This document shows, in pieces, positions 53,284 to 61,500 of a DNA stretch of 64,000 bases (within the stretch, counting starts at the first letter, position 1; every line of letters begins with the position of its first letter). The position numbers were made by a program, and so were the translations under genes. The DNA comes from a bacterium (GTDB taxonomy: Bacteria > Cyanobacteriota > Vampirovibrionia > Obscuribacterales > Obscuribacteraceae), in NCBI GenBank assembly GCA_018062085.1, contig JAGOSY010000012.1, forward strand, positions 97,259 through 161,258. The letters run 5' to 3'. A model generated the notes under the pieces. It was not told the origin of the DNA, did no database searches, and was given only the letters and a program-made list of their open reading frames with translations.

Positions 53284-54732
53284 ATGGATGTCAACAATTC
53301 GAACTCTGATGACGGGCTGAGAGTTGGTATTAGTTCATTTGCTGCCTGGATGCTCGGCGTGGGATCGATTATTGGTTCAATGGCTTGGCTCATTCACGGG
53401 CCGATGCTGGCTCGCTCAGGGGCTTTGGCTGCCATTGTCGCCTGGCTTATTGCTGGAGTAATGTCGCTGCCACTAGCTCTAATTTTGATGGAACTGGCTT
53501 CAATGTTCCCTCAGGCTGGTGGCCCTTATGTTTATAAATTTTATGCTCTCAAACGCCTTGTACCAGGCAGCGGCGAGATGCTTGGTTTTTTAACTGGTTG
53601 GTTGTTTTGGATTGCTATTATCGTTGGCCTGGCGTGCATGGCCAATGGTCTGGCTAATTTGCTCGCCGCAGCCTTCTTTGCCAATTCCCTGAGCGCACCC
53701 ATTTGGTTTGCACCACTAGTGATTGTCACTCTTAGCGTCGTCACTACTGTGCTCAATTTGCAAACGGTAAGAACGGCAGCTTCAATCAATATTTTATTTA
53801 CTTTGATGAAAGTAGCGATGGCGATTGTCTTTTGTCTGCTTGTTTTGTTGCACCCAGGGGCTTCTCTCGATAATCTCGTCAAGTGTCCTGTTGACCCCTT
53901 GCCCGGCTCTTTCTGGAGCAAAGTGGCCTCTGTCTTTATGCTAGCCATGGCTGGATTTTCCTTTATGGAAATGACTGGTTGCATGTCAGCTGAAACTAGA
54001 GATGCTCGCAAGAGTGTTCCCCGCGCTGTATTTTTGACACTACTGACGGTGACAGCGATTTATTTAGTAATTTGTATTTCTATTGCATCGGTAGCACCTC
54101 TAACTTTGAGTGCTGACAAAACCACTCTAGTTCTGATTGACAGCACTGTCCAGGCAAACTGCCCTGCCCTAGCCGGAGCTATTGCTGGGCCGATTGGCGG
54201 CACTCTGTTTACTGCTGCGGTAGTCTCTTCAATCGTCGGCTGTGGATTTACAGCCTTGCTCGGCATTTCGCGGGTGAGCTATTCGATGGCTAAAACTAAG
54301 CTCTTTCCCCGGCAGTTTGGCCAACTCTGTGCGAAGACCGGTGTGCCCAAGTATGCTCTGTGGTTTCAGTTTTGGTGCATGACAATTATTGCCTTGGCCG
54401 CATCATTGCTAAGTCATACTTCGCTGTTCCCCGATGCTTACACGTTCTTAGCTGAAGTCTTTGGTTTTATGTATGCCTTCGTCGCTATGCTCTATGGCAT
54501 TTGTGTGGTTTCACTGCGCTATAGCGACCCTGATATGGAGCGGCCTTTTCGCATCGGGAGAAGAGGCAATTGGCTCGCTTGGTTCGTTGCTAGTTTGACT
54601 GTTGGTGTCTGGGGGTATGCTGCCTTCTTTTGTGTCAATTGGGTGCATCAAGCGGCTGGTTTAGCTGTTCTGCTTGCTGGTCTGCCAATTTATTTTTACT
54701 ACAAACATGCTAATCAAGAAATTGACAAATAG
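53284..54732 (+). CDS. APC-family amino acid permease
   Basis: The 482-residue protein has about twelve membrane segments and APC-type motifs: GVGSIIGSMAWLIHGPMLAR in the first helix (the GxG substrate loop), SLPLALILMELASMFPQAGG and GPYVYKFYALKR, and FSFMEMTGCMSAETRDARKS in the middle. This layout fits the amino acid/polyamine permeases that take up or exchange amino acids. The substrate is not readable. It is divergent from the ATPase (69 bp) and ends in a strong terminator. Confidence 0.87.
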   Translation: MDVNNSNSDDGLRVGISSFAAWMLGVGSIIGSMAWLIHGPMLARSGALAAIVAWLIAGVMSLPLALILMELASMFPQAGGPYVYKFYALKRLVPGSGEMLGFLTGWLFWIAIIVGLACMANGLANLLAAAFFANSLSAPIWFAPLVIVTLSVVTTVLNLQTVRTAASINILFTLMKVAMAIVFCLLVLLHPGASLDNLVKCPVDPLPGSFWSKVASVFMLAMAGFSFMEMTGCMSAETRDARKSVPRAVFLTLLTVTAIYLVICISIASVAPLTLSADKTTLVLIDSTVQANCPALAGAIAGPIGGTLFTAAVVSSIVGCGFTALLGISRVSYSMAKTKLFPRQFGQLCAKTGVPKYALWFQFWCMTIIALAASLLSHTSLFPDAYTFLAEVFGFMYAFVAMLYGICVVSLRYSDPDMERPFRIGRRGNWLAWFVASLTVGVWGYAAFFCVNWVHQAAGLAVLLAGLPIYFYYKHANQEIDK

Positions 54733-54758
54733 TGTGAACGCAAAAAGACTAGCCAAAA

Positions 54759-54794
54759 AAAAGAGAGAAGAGGGTTCGCCTTCTTCTCTCTTTT
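54759..54794. terminator. Bidirectional terminator with UUCG loop
   Basis: AAAAGAGAGAAGAGGG pairs with CCTTCTTCTCTCTTTT (one wobble) around a TTCG-type tetraloop, with A and T runs at both ends, between the permease (plus) and a cyclophilin gene (minus). Confidence 0.88.
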
Positions 54795-54812
54795 GCAGTT
54801 GTTTTGTTTGGT

Positions 54813-55283
54813 CTATTTAACAGCAGCTTGCACAACAGATACTTTATTCATTTTGTCGCCTTTGCGCAGTTGCATGAAGACGCCGTCGCCTTCAATTACT
54901 TTACCGAAGACGGCATATTGCATATCGAGGAAATTAGCTGGGCCAAGGGTAATGTAAAACTGACTGCTGGCTGAATCAGGATCGTTAGAACGAGCCATTG
55001 CTACCACACCAGCAGAATCATGCTTGAGGTGTGGTTTTACTTCCAGTTTGATATTGCGTTTCTTTCCAGTTGCCGGATCAGAATATCCGCCAGTACCAGA
55101 ACCAGTCGGGCAACCACCCTGGATGCAGAAGCCTGGCTCGTAGCGGTGGAAATTGAGACCGTTGTAGAAGCCTTTTTCCACTAGATCGAGGAAGTTATTG
55201 GCTGTGATTGGGGCTTCTGTCTGATGTACTTGAATTTTGATCGTACCTTTGTCGGTTTCGATCGCTACGATTGGATCTGTCAT
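54813..55283 (-). CDS. Cytosolic cyclophilin-type peptidyl-prolyl isomerase
   Basis: The 156-residue protein is a bare cyclophilin domain without signal peptide: [72 protein letters not shown] and [12 protein letters not shown]. The catalytic Arg is replaced in part: the usual FHRV reads FHRYEP, keeping the Arg. It is the downstream gene of a tandem pair with the secreted isomerase at 55382, which it closely resembles, so the pair arose by duplication. Its ribosome-binding site is inside a hairpin (55292-55328). Confidence 0.92.
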   Translation of the reverse strand: MTDPIVAIETDKGTIKIQVHQTEAPITANNFLDLVEKGFYNGLNFHRYEPGFCIQGGCPTGSGTGGYSDPATGKKRNIKLEVKPHLKHDSAGVVAMARSNDPDSASSQFYITLGPANFLDMQYAVFGKVIEGDGVFMQLRKGDKMNKVSVVQAAVK

Positions 55284-55291
55284 TCGTCTTT

Positions 55292-55328
55292 GCCCTCGGT
55301 CGTGAGCGATTGAAGCTCTACTGAGGGC
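55292..55328 (-). promoter_or_regulatory. Hairpin covering the ribosome-binding site of the cytosolic cyclophilin
   Basis: GCCCTCGGT (55292-55300) and ACTGAGGGC (55320-55328) form a 9-bp stem with one wobble and an inner GAGC/GCTC helix. On the minus strand the 3' arm holds CGAGGG about 10 nt before the ATG, so the stem could hide the ribosome-binding site, or end the upstream transcript. Confidence 0.5.
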
Positions 55329-55381
55329 TTCCTCCGTTTAACTAATAACTGTGTAATTTTACCATCTGTATATAAATTAGG

Positions 55382-55978
55382 TTACTTGCCTGGGTCGACC
55401 ACGGTCACTTTGGTCATCTTGTCGCCTTTGCGCAGGGCCATGGCATTGTCTAGGCCCTCGACTACTCTGCCGAATACGGCATAGTCACCATCGAGAAAAG
55501 AAGCTTGTCCAAGAGTAATATAGAACTGGCAGCTGGCCGAGTTTCTGCTGCTTGAACGTGCCATGGCAAGAACGCCAGCGGCATCGTGCTTTAAATTAGG
55601 TTTGATTTCTAAATTAATGCGGCGAACTTGATTTGTTTTAGGGTCAACATAGTTGCCGGTGCCGGTGCCATCTGGGTCGCCACCTTGAATGCAGAAACCT
55701 GGTTCGTAGCGGTGGAAGCTCAAGCCGTTGTAGAAGCCCTTGCCCACTAAGTCTAAGAAGTTGTAAGAAGTTTGTGGCACTTCAGTCTTGTAGACTACTA
55801 GTTTGATTGGACCTTTTGTGGTCTCCATCATCACCAGTGCATCGCCCACATTTTTCTTGACGGCTGCTCCTTTTGACGAAGGTGCTGCCATGGCTGGGCT
55901 AGCGGCCAAGCCAATCAATAGAGGTGCCAGTAGTGATACTGCCGACAGTGCTGATATGGCTCTCTTGAGCTTAGACAT
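55382..55978 (-). CDS. Secreted cyclophilin-type peptidyl-prolyl isomerase
   Basis: The 198-residue protein has a signal peptide (AISALSAVSLLAPLLIGLAA, then SPAMA) and a cyclophilin domain with METTKGPIKLVVYKTEVPQT, YNFLDLVGKGFYNGLSFHRY, FCIQGGDPDGTGTGNY, AAGVLAMARSSSRNSASCQF and YAVFGRVVEGLD. GAGGAGG lies 6 nt before the ATG, a very strong ribosome-binding site. It is paired with the cytosolic copy downstream and is similar to the secreted isomerase at 17.4 kb. It likely folds exported proteins. Confidence 0.92.
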   Translation of the reverse strand: MSKLKRAISALSAVSLLAPLLIGLAASPAMAAPSSKGAAVKKNVGDALVMMETTKGPIKLVVYKTEVPQTSYNFLDLVGKGFYNGLSFHRYEPGFCIQGGDPDGTGTGNYVDPKTNQVRRINLEIKPNLKHDAAGVLAMARSSSRNSASCQFYITLGQASFLDGDYAVFGRVVEGLDNAMALRKGDKMTKVTVVDPGK

Positions 55979-56008
55979 TTATTCCTCCTCAGGATTTCTC
56001 TTACTGTT

Positions 56009-56881
56009 TTAAATATTGGGTAGCGTTGCTCTAACTGGTTGGGGGCCGCCGCGTGCTCCGGCAGTTTCAGCTTTATTGTAGACAGGTTTGGCTTTGGCGC
56101 TGGTTGTCGCTGTTGAATTCGATATTGGAATAGTGACCGAGCCACTGCTGTTGTTATAGGGATAGGTCAAAGGTACAAGGAGGCTATTCATGCCGCTAAC
56201 AGCGTTATCGTAGAAGGCAAGCCAACCTTTGGTTTCGTCCTGAGGCAAAATAACACGGCGGTTCAGTCGGCTTTCTTCAATTTCGTGGCGGCCGGCATCT
56301 CTTCCCACCGCTATGCCTAGATTGCGCTTGCTGTGATCTTGAGCGGTGAGCATTTCGTAAGCTAGTGGTCCGGCTAAGCCAGCGGTGCCAATACTAATTG
56401 CTCCCACTGCAATTTTGTCGCCTTTACTGAAGATATGGTTATCGAGCTTGAGCAGCGTATCTAATGGTAGAGGAGCAAGGTTGAGGCCTGGTCCAATGCC
56501 CCTTGAGCCTTCGCCAATAATTACCACAGGATAGGTTCCGTTATTTCTGATGGTGACTTCTACAAACTTAAGCCTCGGTCCTTCATAACGTGTCAGTGGA
56601 GGGTTGGCAGCCACCGCGGCCGCCCCGAGCAAATTGAAATTGCCTGCTGCTGCGTTGCCACTTAAGACCACTTTTTTATCGGCTTCGGCTTGATCCGGGG
56701 TGATTGGTAATTCGACCATGGGTGCTGCTACTGTGTCACCAACATCTTTCACTGGTAGTGGGTCTGTTTTCAGTGGTAGAGGTGTGAGCTCCTCGGCAAA
56801 AACAGCTAAAGGGTCTAATGACAACACAGCCATAACAGCCAGAAGAGCGAACGCTCTTTTGTCATCGGTTTTCTTTTTCAA
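56009..56881 (-). CDS. Secreted protein of unknown function
   Basis: The TTG at 56881 is chosen because GAGG lies 8 nt upstream and it gives a standard signal peptide (KKKTDDKRAFALLAVMAVLS then LDPLAVFA). The 290-residue product has a Pro/Leu/Asp linker, then a mixed alpha/beta domain with LKFVEVTIRNNGTYPVVIIG and GDKIAVGAISIGTAGLAG, and a Ser/Thr-rich C-terminus. The EVTIRNNG phrase is typical of beta-sandwich protein-export or adhesion domains. I do not recognise the family. A GTG/ATG-like reading from 56926 would add 15 basic residues. Confidence 0.55.
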   Translation of the reverse strand: MKKKTDDKRAFALLAVMAVLSLDPLAVFAEELTPLPLKTDPLPVKDVGDTVAAPMVELPITPDQAEADKKVVLSGNAAAGNFNLLGAAAVAANPPLTRYEGPRLKFVEVTIRNNGTYPVVIIGEGSRGIGPGLNLAPLPLDTLLKLDNHIFSKGDKIAVGAISIGTAGLAGPLAYEMLTAQDHSKRNLGIAVGRDAGRHEIEESRLNRRVILPQDETKGWLAFYDNAVSGMNSLLVPLTYPYNNSSGSVTIPISNSTATTSAKAKPVYNKAETAGARGGPQPVRATLPNI

Positions 56882-56958
56882 TGTGATTCCTCTAAATTTC
56901 GCCTGGTCTTTTCTTTCACGCCTCATATTTTTTCGGCGTGTCTGTTTTTTGCTTTTGA

Positions 56959-57669
56959 CTACTGGCGCTGACCAGAAAGCGAATACTTGACTGTGGCGCG
57001 AATGCCTTCACCTTGCTTGTTGATGGCTATTTTCTCAAAGCCTGAGAAGTTCGCCCCACCATTTTGCAATTCCATTATTATTTGTTCTTGAGCCATGACT
57101 GTGCCAGATTTGCCCATGGGATGCTGATAGAAAATAACGGCCTGCTGTCCTTGCACTTTCATGATTTTTAGACTAGTTTGCACGCCCATGTCATTACTCA
57201 TGGCATAACCCTGTTGTGGATTGCCACTGATATTCCATATATTGCGAGTGTTGGTTTGGAAAGCCCCTGCTGCCTGTTGTTGAAACTCTTGGGTTTTTGC
57301 TTCGACGCCGCTTCTTTGGCCAATTACCAACCAAGAGCCCATGAAAGCTGGTGGCAGGGCAACACTTTGTATACCCATTTGCATTGGAGGACGCTGCACT
57401 GGCGGGCGGTTCTGTTGGGCGCCGGCTTGCATTCTGCCACTGTTGGCATTGCCTTGTATGGGCGGACGCTGTTGCACAGGCTGGGCGATCGGCTGGATTG
57501 CCTGCGGCGTATAGTAGCCACCAGATGAGGCCGGAGCATAGCTCTGCCCTTGGCCGCGCTGTTCAACACCGAGCTGAAACGGGTCAGCCGACGCTGGTTG
57601 CGGCGAATATATGGCTAGTGGAGCCGTCAAAAGAGCCAGGGCAATGTACTGAGTAAGTTTCTTATTCAT
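56959..57669 (-). CDS. Secreted Gln/Pro-rich protein, unknown
   Basis: From the ATG at 57669 the protein is 236 residues: a signal peptide (KLTQYIALALLTAPLAIYSP... ASA), a linker rich in Gln, Pro and Gly (about 40-95), and a C-terminal beta-rich domain (MGSWLVIGQRSGVEAKTQEF, NIWNISGNPQQGYAM, LKIMKVQGQQAVIFYQHPMG, GIRATVKYSLSGQR). The domain resembles a small calycin-like or beta-barrel fold by pattern only. AAGGGA lies about 11 nt before the start. It is one of three consecutive minus-strand secreted proteins. Confidence 0.55.
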   Translation of the reverse strand: MNKKLTQYIALALLTAPLAIYSPQPASADPFQLGVEQRGQGQSYAPASSGGYYTPQAIQPIAQPVQQRPPIQGNANSGRMQAGAQQNRPPVQRPPMQMGIQSVALPPAFMGSWLVIGQRSGVEAKTQEFQQQAAGAFQTNTRNIWNISGNPQQGYAMSNDMGVQTSLKIMKVQGQQAVIFYQHPMGKSGTVMAQEQIIMELQNGGANFSGFEKIAINKQGEGIRATVKYSLSGQRQ

Positions 57670-57758
57670 TGAATGCATCCCTTGCAGATTTAACGTCATT
57701 CTATATCGACCTGAGCATCCCTGCTAGTTGTTAGCCAACTTGGCATAACTTTGTTCTG

Positions 57759-58502
57759 CTATTTGCCTCCGGTTTTCACCACTGAAGTTGCCGCAGAGGC
57801 TGACGCAGCTTGTATTGTCGGATTGTTGGCAATGTCGCTGGGCAATTCTTGCGAGAAGCCAAGATCTTGCAGGCGGTGGTAGGCGGCAACTCCAGTTGCT
57901 CCTTTGGGGTCAGCGATAACGATGTCAACCAGGGGAGTGAGAGCTTCAGGTGCGCGCTTTTGTTTGATCAACAGGTCGGCTTTGAGCAAGAGCGCTTCTC
58001 TTTTGAGCTGACCAAAGCGGCTTGTCAATTGTCGCTCTGAGGCCGCCTCACGCTTGGCGTCAGCCTTGGCGAAGGCGGTAGCCATGCGGTAATGGGCATC
58101 GGCTGCGTCTTGCAGCCATTCCACCATTTCATAAATACCGTCTTGCACATCTTGTGGTCTTGAGACGGCTAGACCCGCTCTCAATTCGTCTAGCTTTTTC
58201 TTGGCATCGGCGGCTGTCAGGGGCAACTGGCGGTAGCGCGAACCCTTGGCTTGGGGGCCACTATGACTGATGCCTGAGCTTTCAGAATTGAAGGAACTAG
58301 GTAAGTTGCTATTTGAGCTGGCCGAATCTTGACCTGGCGCCAGCGATTCTTCATTGGCGTTGCGCCCCGGTCTAGGTGCACCGCCGGGAATCGGCGACTG
58401 AGCCAAGCCAGCATTGGCAGAAGCCAGAGTTAGACAGGCAAGGGCCGGGATAATCAGACCTTTGAGACTAGTTGTCAGTGTGGCCGGTCGATAAAGACTC
58501 AT
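57759..58502 (-). CDS. Secreted helical protein, unknown
   Basis: The 247-residue protein has a signal peptide (LKGLIIPALACLTLASANAG), a disordered Ser/Asn/Gly linker (about 40-95) and a helical domain (LPLTAADAKKKLDELRAGLA, EMVEWLQDAADAHYRMATAF, ERQLTSRFGQLKREALLL, APEALTPLVDIVIADP). The helical part looks like a TPR-type or four-helix bundle. I do not recognise a family. It lies upstream of the Gln/Pro-rich gene and is divergent from the S55-like giant gene, 32 bp apart. Confidence 0.55.
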   Translation of the reverse strand: MSLYRPATLTTSLKGLIIPALACLTLASANAGLAQSPIPGGAPRPGRNANEESLAPGQDSASSNSNLPSSFNSESSGISHSGPQAKGSRYRQLPLTAADAKKKLDELRAGLAVSRPQDVQDGIYEMVEWLQDAADAHYRMATAFAKADAKREAASERQLTSRFGQLKREALLLKADLLIKQKRAPEALTPLVDIVIADPKGATGVAAYHRLQDLGFSQELPSDIANNPTIQAASASAATSVVKTGGK

Positions 58503-58534
58503 GACTTCTCACTTTTCTTGAATGGGCATTTAGA

Positions 58535-61500
58535 ATGCGGATTCTAGCAAACTGTTACTATGGACATTTGTATATTGCTGAAATTGTAGTTCAACTTCTT
58601 GTGGTGCCCGTGTTTTCTAATTATATTGCCGCGCATTGCCTGCCCAGACGGCTCGTTGCTTTTGGTTCGGCATTTTTACTGCTTTTGAATTTCAATATAT
58701 TGCCTGCTTTGGCTGTGGAACAGGCTCACTTTAGCCCCCACGACAATACATTCATTAGCAAGTACCTGAAGAAAAACGAATATATTTCTTTGGCTGAAAT
58801 TAAGCCGGGCATGGAAGGCTATGGCCTGAGCGTGTTTCAGGGTACTAAGGTAGAAAAATTTCAGGTCAAAGTAATCGGTGTCATTAAAAAAGTTCTGAAT
58901 GGAAGAGACGCCATCTTAGTGCGCTGTTCAGGAGCTTCCCTGGGCAAAAATAATGTGGTTAGAGGCATGTCTGGTTCGCCAATTTATATAGATGGTCGCC
59001 TGGCTGGTGCCCTTTCGTATGGTTTTGATTTCTCGAAAGAGCCCATTGTCGGCATCACCCCTGTAGCCGATATGCTTGAAGTGCTGTCGTTTGATGATCG
59101 TCCTGGTGCTACTGATCGCAAGACTTCGTTTAGATCTTTCAAAGATTCTTCTAGAGATTCTTCTAGAGATTCTTCTAGTTCATCAGGGGCGGTGGCACTG
59201 CCGACCTCATCTGGAGCTAGCTCCGGTTTTGGCTCTGGATCTAGTTTTGGCTCTGGGCTTGGTTCTGGAACTTCTGCTAGCCACCTGGTTCCTTTGATGG
59301 CCCCTGTCTCTTTGGCTGGCTTTTCTCCACGGGCTCAAGAATATCTCAAAGACAAATTTCAAGATGTGGGCCTTTCTATCTCCTCTGGTGTTTCCGGCGC
59401 ATTGGATCCGACGCTAACTGATAGCAAAACCAGCCAAGCTGCTAGCCTCAGCACTCTCAACGCCAGTGCCGCCAAGACCGTGAAACACAGCGGCAAGGAC
59501 AATAAACTAGAAGCAAAAGCAGAATCTAAATCTGAAAATAATATGGCCGCTACTGTGGCAGCGGCTGAAGCTGGCACTGTCAAGCTTGTGCCCGGTGGTG
59601 CTGTCGCGGTCATGCTTTCTACCGGTGACTTTTCTAGCTCAGCAACCGGCACTGCCACATGTATTTTCGGCAACAAAGTCATAGCTTTTGGTCACGCCTT
59701 CATGGACGCTGGTCAAGTGGCTTTTCCTATGGCTACAGCCTATGTTCACGATATCTTACCGAGCTTATCTGTATCGTTCAAACTGTCATCGCCGCTGCAA
59801 GTAATTGGCACTATATTTGCTGACAGGCCCTGGTCTATAGGTGGTGAAATTGGTCGCTATAGCGAATTAATTCCATTGACTATTAGTGTCACCGATCAGA
59901 ATAGGCATGTGAAAAAGCTTTATCATTGCCAAGTTGTTGACCATCCAGAACTGACACCTAGTCTTGTTACTGCCACTCTTATGTCGGCTTTAGATTCTAC
60001 CTATCAATCAGAAGTACCTAATGTCGTCAAACTTGCTTCTTCTATCGAGATCAAGGGCCACGGCAAGTTAGCTCGCACCGATCGCTTCGCTGCTAATTTC
60101 CCTGCACACATGACCGGTGATGCTCTTTCTCGCATGAGGGGCTCTGTTTCAGATCCTGTTAGTGGTTATATGGGCACCTTAGTAGACAAGCTCATGGGCA
60201 ACGACTTTGAGCCTGCTGCCATCACCGGTATGACTGTAGATGTAGTGGTAGAGAATGGTCGGCAGGTAGCTAAGATTGACCGCATATCAGTTGACAAGCC
60301 GGTGGTGGCACCGGGTGAGACTGTCAATGTCAATGTTGTGATGAAGCCTTTTAACAGGCCTCTCTATGTCGAGAAATTATCGTTCGCTATACCAAGAGAT
60401 TTGCCTGATGGTGATATTGCCATTGGTATCAGCGGTGGTGATGAATTTGATGCACTGCGAAAACGTCTAGGCATTGTCGACCCTCAATCTGAGACTCTCA
60501 AACAGGCTATCAATCGTATTGTGCGCAAAGAGCGCGGCGATACTCTCTGCGGCGTTATGGCTTTGCCCACTCAATCTATTTCGTTTAGTGGAGATGTCTT
60601 AAGAAATCCTCCGGCCCATTGGGTCAAGCTATTTTTCTCTGATCGCAGCACCAAAGTGCCCTCACTAGTTAAAGGTGAAGAGCGCGCCCGGGTTTTGTTA
60701 GAAGACCTGGTGGATGGCAGCCATATAATCGCCGTTACGGTCAAACGCGCCGACAAAATCTTTGCTAAATCGTCTCCCTATTTGGTCAGCCCCAGCCAAG
60801 TGGCTCACCCTACTGATGGCATTGTCATTACAGAGCAGGCTAAGAAAGCTATCGATGCTGGCCGCAAAGTAGATTCTTCTAGCACTTCCAGCAGCGCTTC
60901 TTCTAGCTCTTCTGGTTCTAGTGCCAGTGCTTCTACTTCTAGTTCTTCTGCTAGCAGTAAAGATACGAGTGCTCCAGCCTGGTCTCAGGCTCATGCTTTT
61001 CCCCATATGCGAGCAATCAGCCTCTGGCGCCAAGATAGCGAACCCGATTTTCATAACGGCAAATCGGACGGCATAGCCATTGATAGTGGCGGTCATCTCA
61101 CCCCTGGCTACCGTGAATTATCGCGCTTCTCTCTTGAGCAAGAGCAACGTATTTGGGCCTCAGTTTTTAGTCGAGGCAAATTCTATTTTGCTGCTGGCAA
61201 TAAACTTATGAGCACCAATGGCGATGCTCCAAGTGTGGTTGCCACCCTGCCGGGAATGATGATTACAAGCCTGGCAGCAGATAACAAAGGCAATTTCTAT
61301 GCTGCCAATGCCCCGGGTGGCGAAGTATTTGCCATTGATGCTGCTGGCAGCGCTAAGCCTTATGTCAAAGTGTCAGAGTCGATTGTTAGCGCCATGGCCT
61401 GCGATTCTAGTGGGCATTTGTTTATCGGTACAAGTGGCTCTGGCAAAGTTTATCGGGTCGATAACGGCGCTGCTACGCTTGTTTTTGATAGCAATCAAGC

